The translations under genes and the position numbers were made by a program. From Eublepharis macularius (taxonomy: Eukaryota; Chordata; Lepidosauria; Squamata; Eublepharidae), in the NCBI RefSeq assembly GCF_028583425.1, contig NC_072801.1, positions 63,689,766 through 63,753,765 on the forward strand: a stretch of 64,000 nucleotides of DNA. Direction: 5' to 3'. The notes under the pieces are model-generated. The model had not been told where the DNA came from, did no database searches, and saw only the letters and a program-made list of their open reading frames with translations. This document shows positions 22,251-32,199 of this stretch, in pieces. Position 1 is the first letter of the stretch; each line of letters starts with the position of its first letter.

Positions 22251-22925
22251 GTGTGTGTTATGGGCTGTCAAGTCACCTCCGACCTATGGTGACCCTATGA
22301 ATGAAAGACCTTCAAAATGTCTTATCCTTAATAGACTTGTTCAGATCCTGCAAACTGGAGAATGTGGCTTCTTTTATTGAATCAAGCCATCTCATTTTAG
22401 GTCTTCCTCTTTGCATACTGACCTCTACTTTTCCTAGTACTATTGACTTTTTCAGAGAATCTTGAGTGTGTCTACATGAGATGGCTTTGCATGTATTCGT
22501 CAAGTGTAGGGAGACACAATGTTAGCTGGAAAGACAGAGCCAGGGCCTCTCCAAAGGCTCTGTAAATTTCATCTCTCCAGTCAAAAACTGTGTGGGATTA
22601 CAACCAGAGGGCAGCAAGGAATAGAAATGGGCTGGAATTGCCTTCCAGAGCCGGGTTTGGACCTGGAGAGGTTATAATGGGCTGAAGTTTCCCTTCTGGC
22701 ATTTCACAGCCCCTTCACACAGCTCCAGTGTATAGCAAAGCCTTTGGCCTGCCACAGGCTCTATCTTTTTAAACTACCCTTCCCGGCTAACATTGCCTCT
22801 CCCGATATGTGTTCTTCACATGTCAGATAGTCTCATGTAGTGTGAGACTCCTTGTCTTCTCATGATGTGACCAAAGTACGATAGCCTCAGTTTTGACATG
22901 TTATCTTCTATGGAGAATTCAGGCT
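22251..22925 (-). repeat. RTE/Bov-B LINE fragment split by a foldback
   Basis: On the minus strand, RGRPKMRWLDSIKEATFSSL and the 3' tail (rc of gtcaagtcacctccgaccta) mark a Bov-B-type end at 22251-22466. The upstream part resumes at about 22843-22925 (rc encodes LRLSYFGHIMRRQG-like sequence). The break is the 22467-22842 insertion. Confidence 0.78.
22467..22842. mobile_element. Foldback element inside the Bov-B fragment
   Basis: The outer arms tgtctacatgagat and atagtctcatgtagtg are inverted. The inner arms agacacaatgttagctggaa and ggctaacattgcctctc are also inverted. TGAG occurs at both junctions and may be the target duplication. Boundaries are accurate to a few bases. Confidence 0.7.
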
Positions 22926-23745
22926 TCTGATCTAGAACCCAATTATTTGCTTTTTGGCCATCCACAATATCTGCAAAAGCTACTGCAAACTAAAAACCCT
23001 ATGATGAGACAATCCACCTTGTAGTAGCCAATACTAATACTTTCCTGATAAACCCCAGGAGCTAAACCCTGCCCATTTGTCCTCATTATTTTGCTATAGT
23101 AGTAAACATTTGTCTTCCATCATGGTTCAGTCCTCAAAAGAGAATGCATGTACAACCTGCGTATATTACACCTGTTTGTAAGGAAGAGCCAAAGCACATT
23201 CACTTTACAAATGAAACCACATGTTCAGCTGTACATGAGTTGCATGTAACATGATACTTATTCAATGCATGTATAAAGAAAAAGTGTACACTATACACAG
23301 ACTGTGTGTGAGTTCATGTAACTTATGAACAGGGCAGTGAGGTATGGTTGTCAGGCCACTGTAGGCAACCCCTGGGAGAAACTGGGGGCAGAACCTGGTG
23401 TGCCAGCATCATGCCAGTGTGCTGATATTACTTCTAGTTAATATTGCTGTGTCAAGATGGACGTACCAAGTTTGGGGGGAGATTGCCAGTGAAAACTTAC
23501 CTCCCCATGTGTCCGGAAGTGATGTCAATGCCCAAATACCAGAGGCTCCCAAACATCCCCCAGCGATGTGCTGACATCATTTCCGAGTGCATGAGGAGTA
23601 ATGTCTGCATATTAGGATGTGGATGGCCTTCCCCCCACCCCCGATTTTCTGCCATTCCCCTCCCTCCCAGTCAGTTGATGACGAAAACAACAAGATGCCA
23701 CCCATCACAATTTAATGTAGTTGGATAAAAATCAGTAAGCTCAGG

Positions 23746-23750
<5 letters not shown>

Positions 23751-23820
<70 letters not shown>
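23751..23820. repeat. (CT)n microsatellite, about 35 units
   Basis: Uninterrupted CT run in the upstream region of gene 2. The homologous place in unit A (about 16780) has only a short CTCTCTCAC stretch, so it expanded in unit B. Confidence 0.97.
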
Positions 23821-23824
<4 letters not shown>

Positions 23825-24169
23825 CTGTCTGGTGAGGAGGACAGGGAAAATCCAATGCCCACCAACTTGTAAAATCTAACCTTAAATATATTTTAATGGT
23901 AGACCTTCCCCCTGACAAAAAACCCTCAAAATACTGGTGCCCTTCATGACAGCCATTTTGTGGTAAGATCTACTACATTTCCTCAACATTTCAAAATTGC
24001 CCACTGGTTCAACAAGATGGGGGAACCCCTGCTGTAACCATTGCATGGCATTGCCACTCTTTTTGCATTCCTAACTTTCTTAGAAAAAAGGTATTTCCTA
24101 AAATAAATTAAACAAACCTGGGTAAGTAAGTAGCTTGGCATTGTTAGGAGGTGAGGATCTATATCCTCG

Positions 24170-24705
24170 CCAAACTAGATGAGATGCTAGACATGAAATT
24201 GGAACATGTCAGTTTCCCACATGTTTTGACAAAGGCCATTTCCACACACGTTGAATAATGCACTTTCAATGCACTTTAGTTATCCTTTAGAAGTGGATTT
24301 TGTGTTTCACACATGAAAACCCAGTTCCAAATTATCACTAAAGAGCATTGAAAGGGCATTATCCAATGTGTGTAGAAGCAGCCGAAGTATAGTGAAGCGT
24401 TTTGTTTGACTGCCGCTGCTGGCGCCAGCATCTGCGCAAGAAGGGCGCCTGGTGCCACACCAAAGCCTCACGTTTGGGAAGGTGCAGCAGCCCCCCACGG
24501 CCCCCTCCCAGCCTAGGCTGGGAGGGTGCTGGGGGCCAGGTGAAGCAGGTGCAGGAGGCCATGAAGGGCCACTGCACCTTCCCAGACACAAGGCTTTGGT
24601 GTGGTGCTGGGCACCCTTCTTGTGCCAGCGCCAGCAGTGGCAGTCAAACGAGACACATCAAAATCTGTGGGAACCTGACACGCGTCGTTTTCATGTCTGG
24701 CGTGT
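24170..24705. mobile_element. Large GC-rich foldback in the 5' intron of gene 2
   Basis: The left arm gatgagatgctagacatgaa is inverted at the right as tttcatgtctggcgtgtcat. The inner arms ctggcgccagcatctgcgca and gccagcgccagcagtggcag, plus cctcacgtttgggaaggtgc and its inverse, complete a hairpin of over 400 bp. Gene 1 lacks it: there ctctataccctcttag runs directly into ttttagcagttg. It carries the 24234-24383 MITE within one arm. Confidence 0.8.
24234..24383. mobile_element. Foldback MITE nested in the larger foldback
   Basis: The ends are ggccatttccacacacgttg and caatgtgtgtagaagcagcc. The arms contain aatgcactttcaatgcactt and the inverse. It is a near twin of 58132-58281. The absence of a counterpart in the opposite arm of the host foldback shows that it arrived later. 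Confidence 0.82.
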
Positions 24706-24790
24706 CATCAGTTTTAGTAGTTGTTATACTGTATTAGCTCATTAAAATCACAATTAATTGATTGTTTCCCTGTGAAATTTTCTTTCTAGG

Positions 24791-26765
24791 ATGTTCCGTC
24801 TCATCCTCCTTGTGTTACTTTGTTGTGCCACCTCCATCAGTGCAGGTAAAACTCAGCAGCTGGTCAATATTCTGAAGGGTGTGAGGCCTCAATGGGCAGT
24901 AGCAGGCTTCTGTGCTTCGGCTCTTTGGGTATTTTTCCCTCTGTAACTTATTTTAGGGATGATTAAGAAACGCTCTGCTTCCCATTCTGGCGAGTATGGG
25001 GGAAATGGAGGATCACACTTCTCACATGCCATGAACCAACTGGATGGACCTATAACTGCTCTTAGAATTCGGGTCTCCTCATCATACATTACAGGGTAAG
25101 TGTTTGAAGATCCAGAGCTGAGAAAGAAAGTTTGAGGGCTGGACATTCAATGGGAAAAAAGGTCCATTGATGGAATGAATGCACAGTAAGGTTTTCCTTT
25201 GTGATATAACATTTAGGGCTGCATCCAGGGCTCATTTGGAGGGAGAACTCGCAGGAATGCAGTTCCAGCAGTTCCCCAAAGAGGTCGCATGTCAGGTGGG
25301 CCGCCCACCTGACTCTCTGCCATTTTCAGCCTGGATTGGGGCTGAAATGGCCCGGATCGGGCCTCTGACGGGTGGTAGATCACTCTCCCACTCAGCAACA
25401 GCCCAATCCTGACCATTTGGGGCCCAATTTCGGCCCTGAATGGCCAGGATTGGGTCCAAAACCGCCAGGATAGGTGATGTCAGGGTGTGTGGCATATGCT
25501 AATGAGTTATGCTAGTGAGTTATACTAATGAGTTCCTCCAGCTCTTTTTCTACGAAATGACCCCTGGCTGCATCCATGAAATTAGATTCCCTTGAGGAAG
25601 ACAGCACTAGTGAATTAGTATGTCTATGCAGAAAGTCTGATTTATATGCAAACTGAAGAGCAGAGAAAGGAAAAGAAGGGATACTGCAGCCAACTAAATA
25701 ATAGCAATAACAACTTCATTTAAAGTCCACTGTTCTCACTGAAACTCAAAGCAGATTACAAAATATGAAAAGCAATTAAATCAGACAGCAAAGTCCGCCA
25801 ATAAAAATGCAATACAAAATACAAAAATACAAAACAATGTGAACAAAAAACTGTTCAAGGCATGTGACATACCACAACGAAGAAAGGAGGTGGACCTCCT
25901 GTTAAAAAGAGATGTGATCCGTATTGCGATAGACTGCAATACTATCCCTTATAGAAACGTCATCCCGAGCTGTTTCATTACACTACGGATGTAATGACTT
26001 TGTCTCCAGGAACATTTCTGTTTGTTTGTTTAAGGGTTCAATTCTGAAAGGGAATGGTGCTTGAGGACAGCAGGACTGGATTATGCATCATTTCTTTTGT
26101 ACATGGTGCTTCCCCTGTGCCTACGATATCCTATGATAGCAGGGTGATTGTTGTGGGAATAATAATAACATACCTTGTAAACCACTCTGAATGGGCATTA
26201 AGTTGTCCTGAAGGGCGGTATATAAATCGAATGTTGTTGTTGTTGTTGTTAACTAAAAATCACAAGGAAAGACTGTAATGGACAACTGACTGACTGCTTC
26301 TTGATACATTCGGACTGATTTGCTTACTGGTTTCCATCTGACTCACACAACTTTGATCCCATATAAATCAATGAATGTGCCTATAACAAGGTTGGATAGT
26401 AGCAGGGAGCAGAAAAGATCCGAGGACTACGCTAACTCTTCCTTTCTTTCAGCCTCCAGGTCCGTTATGGGCGAGACTGGAGTGATTACGAGGGTGGCTC
26501 AAGGGGAGAATTTCACGACATCTTCCTGTATCCCACAGAGTCCATCACCCGTGTCTCTGGGATGTCTGATTCCTACCTTCGCAAACTCGAATTCTATACA
26601 AGCTTTAGGCGCCACATTTCTGTTGGGGCTAATGCAGGCACCACTTTTAGTGCAATTCCACAGTTCCCAAATTCTGTCTTGAGTTACCTTAGTGGCCGCT
26701 CTGATTCTTCCTATGTGTATGCAATCAATTTCCACTGGAATGTCAGACCCAATGAAGAAAATTAG
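24791..26765 (+). CDS. ZG16-like jacalin-domain lectin, gene 2 (three coding exons)
   Basis: Second complete plus-strand paralogue, 168 residues. Coding exons are 24791-24845, 24957-25095 and 26453-26765, with GT/AG junctions and an open frame. The signal peptide is MFRLILLVLLCCATSISA. Exon 2 keeps SGEYGGNGG and MNQLDGPITA. Exon 3 has RYGRDWSDYEGGSRGE. The region that in ZG16 holds the GxxxD sugar-binding motif reads SGRSDSSYVYAINFHWN, one residue longer and without the aspartate, so the canonical binding site looks lost or changed. The tail is RPNEEN, without CxxC. An AATAAA signal lies at 27183-27188. A splice acceptor directly precedes the ATG. The upstream donor at 24122 is conserved but the TATA-like box is not, and a 530-bp foldback fills the 5' intron. 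An open reading frame in all three exons argues for a working gene with an altered ligand; expression is unknown. Confidence 0.9.
25228..25564. mobile_element. Non-autonomous element in intron 2 of gene 2, 11-bp TSD
   Basis: The segment runs from gggctcatttggagggagaa to ctttttctacgaaatgaccc plus ct. It is flanked on both sides by GGCTGCATCCA (about 25217-25227 and just after 25564). The ends are imperfect inverted repeats (gggctcattt and aaatgacccc). The interior has paired inverted stretches such as ccaatcctgaccat and atggccaggattgg. Family unassigned. Confidence 0.7.
25694..25860 (-). repeat. LINE-derived 3'-end repeat, old
   Basis: Resembles 10425-10560 in minus orientation (tctcactgaaactcaaagca then gattacaaaatatgaaa). 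Confidence 0.5.
26139..26253 (+). repeat. tRNA-derived SINE, 3' part
   Basis: gggtgattgttgtgggaata, taccttgtaaaccactctga and cctgaagggcggtatataaa are followed by (TTG)n. This is the 3' half of the family seen whole at 35414-35657. Confidence 0.88.
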
Positions 26766-27215
26766 AGAATTGTACAATGAGAAGCAAACTGTTTGACAGA
26801 TAGGGAGGGGTGAGGGTGTATTTTCATTCATTTCTTTGTAGCTTATCTCCTCTTCATTTATGTCTTGCTTAGTTCTTTCAGTAACCTCAGTATTCAAGAA
26901 TTATCTCTTGGCTAGTTTTACTTTCGCCAGTTTAATTACTTCCAGTTTTTCTTTCCTTCCCCCCTCCCCCAGCCATCTACCTCTTCTCTCTTCCTCCATC
27001 CACATATACACATCTTCTCTTTCCTTTCAACCACCCTTCCAACATTTATCCTATATTTCCTACCCTGTCTTTGTAATCAGTTTGACCTTCTTAATCAGTT
27101 CAGTTTTCCTAAATTCTGCCCTTCTCCTTTGCAGCTTCCTCTCTAGTCAGCTGATGAGCTTTGCTGACTATGAGTGTCAAACAATAAAAAGCAATTTTGA
27201 AAATGTTATACTCTT
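26766..27215 (+). other. 3' UTR of ZG16-like gene 2
   Basis: Ends with AATAAA at 27183-27188. Homologous to the 3' UTR of gene 1 and, in reverse orientation, to 47280-47709 and 44640-44950. Confidence 0.78.
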
Positions 27216-27299
27216 GATTCATTGCCCACCATGATGTCCCCCAACCAAGGATATGATTGTTATGACAGCTCCCACTACTATTGAACATTACTTCTGGAG

Positions 27300-27848
27300 T
27301 CAAGAATGCACCTGTATGGGCAGCTGTTGATTTCGCCCATTTGCAGGGTGTGCCTGTAGGACAGCCTGGTCAGATGAATGAACCTCCATGGAGGAACATA
27401 AGGAGAGAAGCAGCCCCGTAGGTATACCAGACCAAGGCTGTGAAGAGCCTTGTATGTGATAGTTACTGAACACAGTAACTGATAGATAGCCAATGGAGTG
27501 ATTGCAGGACGGGATATTTGTGCTCATGCTAGTTCCTGGTAACAGAAGTGATATTTGTGCTCATGCTAGTTCCTGGTAACAGCTGAGCTGCAGTGTTTTG
27601 CACCAGCTGGAGTCTCTTAATTAACTTAGACAGGAGACTTATGTATAGTGCATTACGATAGTCAAGTCTTGATGTTACCATAGCATGGATCCAGGTGGCC
27701 AGATTGGCCATGTCAAGGTAGGAAGCCATCTTCCAGGCAAGAGTGAGGTTGTAGAAGCATTTTTTGTGGCTGCCTTGACTTGCTTTTCTAATAGTAGTGC
27801 TGGATCTGGTATAACCCATGGTGCAAATGAGCTGGGGTATTCCTATTT
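27300..27848 (-). repeat. L2-like LINE fragment
   Basis: The minus strand encodes HAMVTSRLDYRNALYISLLS and RLQLVQNTAAQLLPGTS. This is the SRLDYCNALY...LQLVQNAAARLL signature near the C-terminal end of L2/CR1-type reverse transcriptase ORFs. A Tc1-type transposon starts at 27851. Confidence 0.8.
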
Positions 27849-28182
27849 TACACTAGTGGCCAAAATTGTGGAAATCTTTTGGAAAAAGTATATTTTTGAG
27901 GTTTGATGGTGAGTTATAACACCACTTTTTTTGGAGTAATACCATAAAATTATATATCAATGGAAAGATAATTTAATCAAGAATGTAATGCAATAACTTT
28001 TATGACGGATTTTTTTTTTAGAACAGTAGTTATAAAGAAGAAAATTGAAACACATAGAAAAAATGAGTTATACAACAATTCTCACCATGTCAGTTAATAC
28101 TTAGTTGGGTAACCTTTTGCTTTAATTATGGCCTTACAACACCTTCCTGTGGAGTGAACTAAGTTTTTTAGTTCTGCAGCTG

Positions 28183-29161
28183 TTATAATGTGAAACCACG
28201 ATTGCTTCTATTAATTATTGCTTCTATTAATTGCGTTTTATTGCTGGATTGCTTCTCATTAACCGGTTTCTTTAGTCGGCTCCATAGATTTTCAATGGGG
28301 TTAAGGTCTGGGCTATTCCCAGGCCACTCCAACAGTGGAATATGATTATCTTGAAACCACTTTTTGCACACAGCAGCAACATGACATGGATCTGAATCTT
28401 GTGGAAATATAAATGCTTCATTATCTTGGAAAAGATCATGCGTGGAAGGCTTCAGTTTGGGCTCAAGTATTTCATTTATGTATTTTTGGGGATTTATATT
28501 GCCATTTATCATACAAATTCTGCCCACACCTTTTGATGTCATACAATCCCATATCATAAAACTAACTGGGTGTTTCACGGTAGTGTAATGCAACCAGGAT
28601 GCAAATCTTCTCCGATTCTTCTCACATATTTTATGCTATCACTACCAAATAGGGAGATTTTGGTCTCAAATAACACTGTCCCATTGTTCCGCTATCCAGT
28701 TAACATGGGTTTTAGCCCAGTTTAATTTTTTCAACCTTTGTTTGAGAGATAACAATGGTTTTTTTTCATGGAATTCTAGCATTAAGACCAAATTCCTCCA
28801 GTCTGCGCCGAACAGTCCTTGCACTCAATTTCACAATGAATTGCGCCATTTTGTTCTGTATACACCCCGATGATTTTCTTCTGTCACCTAGGCTCAGTCT
28901 TTCAATTCTTCTATCATCCCTTGCTTGTGTGCACCTTTTCCTGCCTTTACCCGTCTGGTTTTGTAGCGACTGAGTTGCCTTATACCTCTTCAAAAATTTA
29001 GAAATGCCACCTTTGGTTAAGTTTCCACCAATTTTTCTTCTAATTTCTTCATAACTGTAGCCTTGTTCACTTAATAGTACTATTTTACATCGCTTTCTGG
29101 GTGACCAGTCAACTCTTTGTGCCATTTCTTTAATTGTATTACATTGAATGGCTACATTCAA
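28183..29161 (-). pseudogene. Tc1-type transposase, inactivated
   Basis: The start at 29161 gives MNVAIQCNTIKEMAQRVDWS, then a helix-turn-helix part (KIVLLSEQGYSYEEIRRKIG) and a GKGRKR stretch. A second segment, in another frame from about 28600 to 28183, holds the catalytic domain with SFMIWDCMTSKGVGRI, DPCHVA and WPGNSPDLNPIENLW. The glutamate of NPIENLW is the last residue of the DDE triad. At least one frame break lies between 28766 and 28593, so no working transposase is made. Terminal repeats and orientation fit a single Tc1 copy. Confidence 0.88.
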
Positions 29162-29290
29162 ACGAAGGAAAGCTACTTCATATCAACTTAAGCAAGTTGT
29201 GCTTCCTTTCCCGGGTTATTTGGCTATAACATTTGATAGAATACAGATAGCTGAACAAACTTTGTTGCATTACATTCTTGATTAAATTAT

Positions 29291-30214
29291 GGCCGAATCC
29301 ATACTCACTCACCATCCGCTTATCTTGTGCAGTCGTGGCAATCGGGTTCATTCTGCTACCATGCTGTGCATCATCACATTCATCCTTCCAGTGCGTCTTC
29401 ATGGCGCAATCATTTCTCCACACACCACTGAGTAAAGCGTTACAGTGGGTGGTTCCATCCTCCGCCGTCAGAATTGACGGCGCTCGTCACTTCCCTTAAA
29501 AAAGGTAAATTTTCTGGTATACCGATATTCCGACCAATATTGGCTCATTTTTCGCTCGTTTGGCTGGTTGGTATGGCCAGCAAATTTGAAATTAGATTGT
29601 CACATTAAAGGCATTGTCCAGAAACTCTGCTGTTCAGAGTGGTTTTCTGCTTTTAGTAGTTAACAACATGGATGCTCAGAGTGTGATATTTGTGATGATG
29701 GCTCAGATTGTGGTTGGCATGCTTCGTAGCACAGCCACGTGACACCACGAGATGATGCATTCTGTCTTTCTCACATGGTAGAATCTCCCACCTGTGTCCT
29801 AAGCTTTCAGGAATATATTTGTTTTCTGCACCTGCCGTTTACTGGAGACGATTGTTGTGGGAAATACAGGATTGCTCGGATTGGCTCCTCGCGCTCTTAA
29901 AAATGGCGGGACACAGTAGGGAAACAGTCCCTGTGTGACATGCACATGCTCCGGTGACCGTTTCTTTTCCCTCGCAAACCGCTGCTCATTACAGTTGGTT
30001 TACCAGTATTCTGACCTTTCAGTACTGTGCAAAAAAAAAAAAAGGCGGGGAGAAAACAGATTTCCACCACTGTCACGTGGTTTGGAAGGAAGGCGCAACT
30101 GTGGCGCAGTGATGGTGGGGAACACGTGGAATGGGAAAGCGTGTGAGTATCTGCATGAACAGCACACCACTTGCGAAAAAGGCATGGAAACAAAAAGGAA
30201 GTGTGGATTCGGCC
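29291..30214. mobile_element. Non-autonomous DNA element in the Tc1 terminal repeat, TSD TAT
   Basis: The ends are GGCCGAATCCATAC and GTGTGGATTCGGCC. TAT flanks both sides (29288-29290 and 30215-30217). Removing the element restores the Tc1 repeat except for one base. The 3-bp target and the short terminal repeats suggest a PIF/Harbinger relationship. No complete ORF is present. The end motif resembles the GGCYR-TTTCCACACG ends of the small foldbacks in this window. Confidence 0.8.
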
Positions 30215-30333
30215 TATATTTCCATTGATATATAATTTTATGGTATTACTCCCCAAAAAAGTGGTGTTATGAGCCATCAAACCTCAAAAATGGACTTTTT
30301 CCAAAGGTTTCCACAATTTTGGCCACTAGTGTA

Positions 30334-32195
30334 GATGGGTAGGAACCTGAGCAAGGATTTGTTCAGAGTGAACTGTCTAAACAATTGGAGAGGTACTTGC
30401 TGGGGCCAGAAGCAGTGACAAGCAAAGAAATCTTGGTAGTGATGTGGGGAAAACACATAGAAACTTCTGTATGAGGTAGGACTGAGCATAGCAAGGCAGC
30501 ATAAAATCCACACAGAAGAACAGAAGGAGGAAAGATCTAGATACTGAGTGTGATATGGTGATGGAATCTTGTTTCGGTTATCAGATTCGGAAATGAATAT
30601 AATATAAATGATTAATTTTGTCTGGGTTTGAGAAGGGGAAGAGAGTTCAGGTGAGTTTTGTGATTGGTGGGAGGTGTGCTGGAGGGAATTCTTGTGTACT
30701 GGGGAAACATCCAGATAAGGAAAGGAAGTCTTGAGGAGGGGAGGAGACGCATGTGAGGGGACATTGGTTACTTCATTGGAATGTGCAAAGTCCAGATGCC
30801 ACATGAGGAGAAAACCTTATTAACCAGGGTCTTTTATTAGAAGGAATGTTACTTTGTCAGAAGCAGCCTGAATCAAAAAACACCTTGGTTAATAGCTGAG
30901 CTAATATAATTAATGGTCTCATAGCCCCAGTGCTTAAGTGAGTCTGTATCTCTCTTGGTTCAGACATGCACTGTGCCCATGCCCCTTCAGTGCACATCTT
31001 ATCCTTTGTCCTGCAAATGATGCAAAAATGCATTTCATGGGCTCTATATAGAGAGCTATTCAGTAATCACAGAGCAAAATTGAAGTGGGAAATAAATAGA
31101 TGTCAACAAAATAGATGTTTGAATTGTGAACCTCTTGGATATGCAGCTTACATCTAGCACGGAGAAAAAGGAACTATAGGCCAAACTGGCAGCCCCATGG
31201 AGATCAAGAAACCAAATCTGCTAAAGCAATTCCTTCCCCCCAAAGTCAAACTCTTTTTCCAAATAGACAAGCAATGGACTTTGGAGTCTTGGGGCTCCTA
31301 GTGATGTAATTTTGAGGCTTAGGCCTTGCCAAAGGGCTTTGCCTCAAGTACTGAGCCACAGAACAGAGCCTATCAGGTCTGTCCTTGTCGGGCCCACTCA
31401 AGGCCAAAACCACTGCTGGGTGGGGATCCATTAACACTTCTAGCCACTCATTCTCCAGTGGGTAACCTGCCAGAAGCACTCATCCGCTGAGGACTCTCTG
31501 GGGCAATAAGTATGTTCACCAGTTCAAGAAGGTTTTTTGTCAACATTTGTATATGAGAGCTTTTCCTCGCAACTGCTCTCTCACTACCATATGAAGTGCT
31601 GCTTAAGTTTCCCCAAACAACAGACTGTTTTCTCAGATTTTCCAGAGAAATCCAGAAAAGAATAATGATTTCTAATGCTCTTGCCCCCTTTTGAAAACTT
31701 CTGTGATTCTCTTAAAATGATTCCGTGTTGATCAGCCCAGTGAGGAATGACCACACATTTTAGAGGCCACATTACGCAATCTAATGGACTTGTAATTCAC
31801 CAGGTATAATTTATCTCCATTTCTGGAAATTAGAAATGACAGGTGGGGGATCCACAAGGATTTGTGGGGGCATATCTTTCCCCCTCCCCCACCATGTCCT
31901 CTTTCCATCTCTTAACCCCCAAATTCTTTTCCTGCTTCCTTCTCTCTCTCTCACCTTTGTCTGCCCCATTGGCTTCACCTCCCCCCGCCCCCAGCAGCCT
32001 CTTCTCTATGGCCCAGTTGTGTGGAGTAGAGTTGCCAGGTCCCCTTATCCTTCTGGCAGGAGGGGGGGGGGACCTGGCTCTCACCTTTCAAGGTTCCTCA
32101 CATGCGTGTAAAGAGTGCACACATGCTCCCGCCACAATGCAATGACATCTCAGTTTTCAATCTGTGTAGTCAAGAAAAATCTAGAAGCTTAAGGT
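30334..32195. other. Intergenic stretch, mostly unrecognised
   Basis: 30334-30440 may continue the L2-like fragment interrupted by Tc1. 31480-31830 is weakly similar to 33783-34020, 40970-41220 and 45790-46060 (shared gttgatcagcccagtgag-type text). No gene was recognised. Confidence 0.45.
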
Positions 32196-32199
32196 ATTC

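Larger units (their letters stand above)
21740..27240 (+). repeat. Duplication unit B (carries ZG16-like gene 2)
   Basis: Second copy of the unit seen at 13960-18990 (matching blocks listed there). It lacks the solo LTR and the L1/U6 chimera. It has its own insertions: a Bov-B LINE with a nested foldback, a (CT)n tract, foldbacks in the 5' intron and the element at 25228-25564. Confidence 0.85.
27851..30331 (-). mobile_element. Tc1/mariner transposon with a nested element
   Basis: Inverted terminal repeats of about 120 bp begin CACTAGTGGCCAAAATTGTG at 27851 and end with the inverse at 30331. TA flanks both sides (27849-27850 and 30332-30333), as expected for Tc1. The right terminal repeat is split by the insertion 29291-30214. 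Without it the element is about 1.55 kb, normal for Tc1. Confidence 0.93.
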
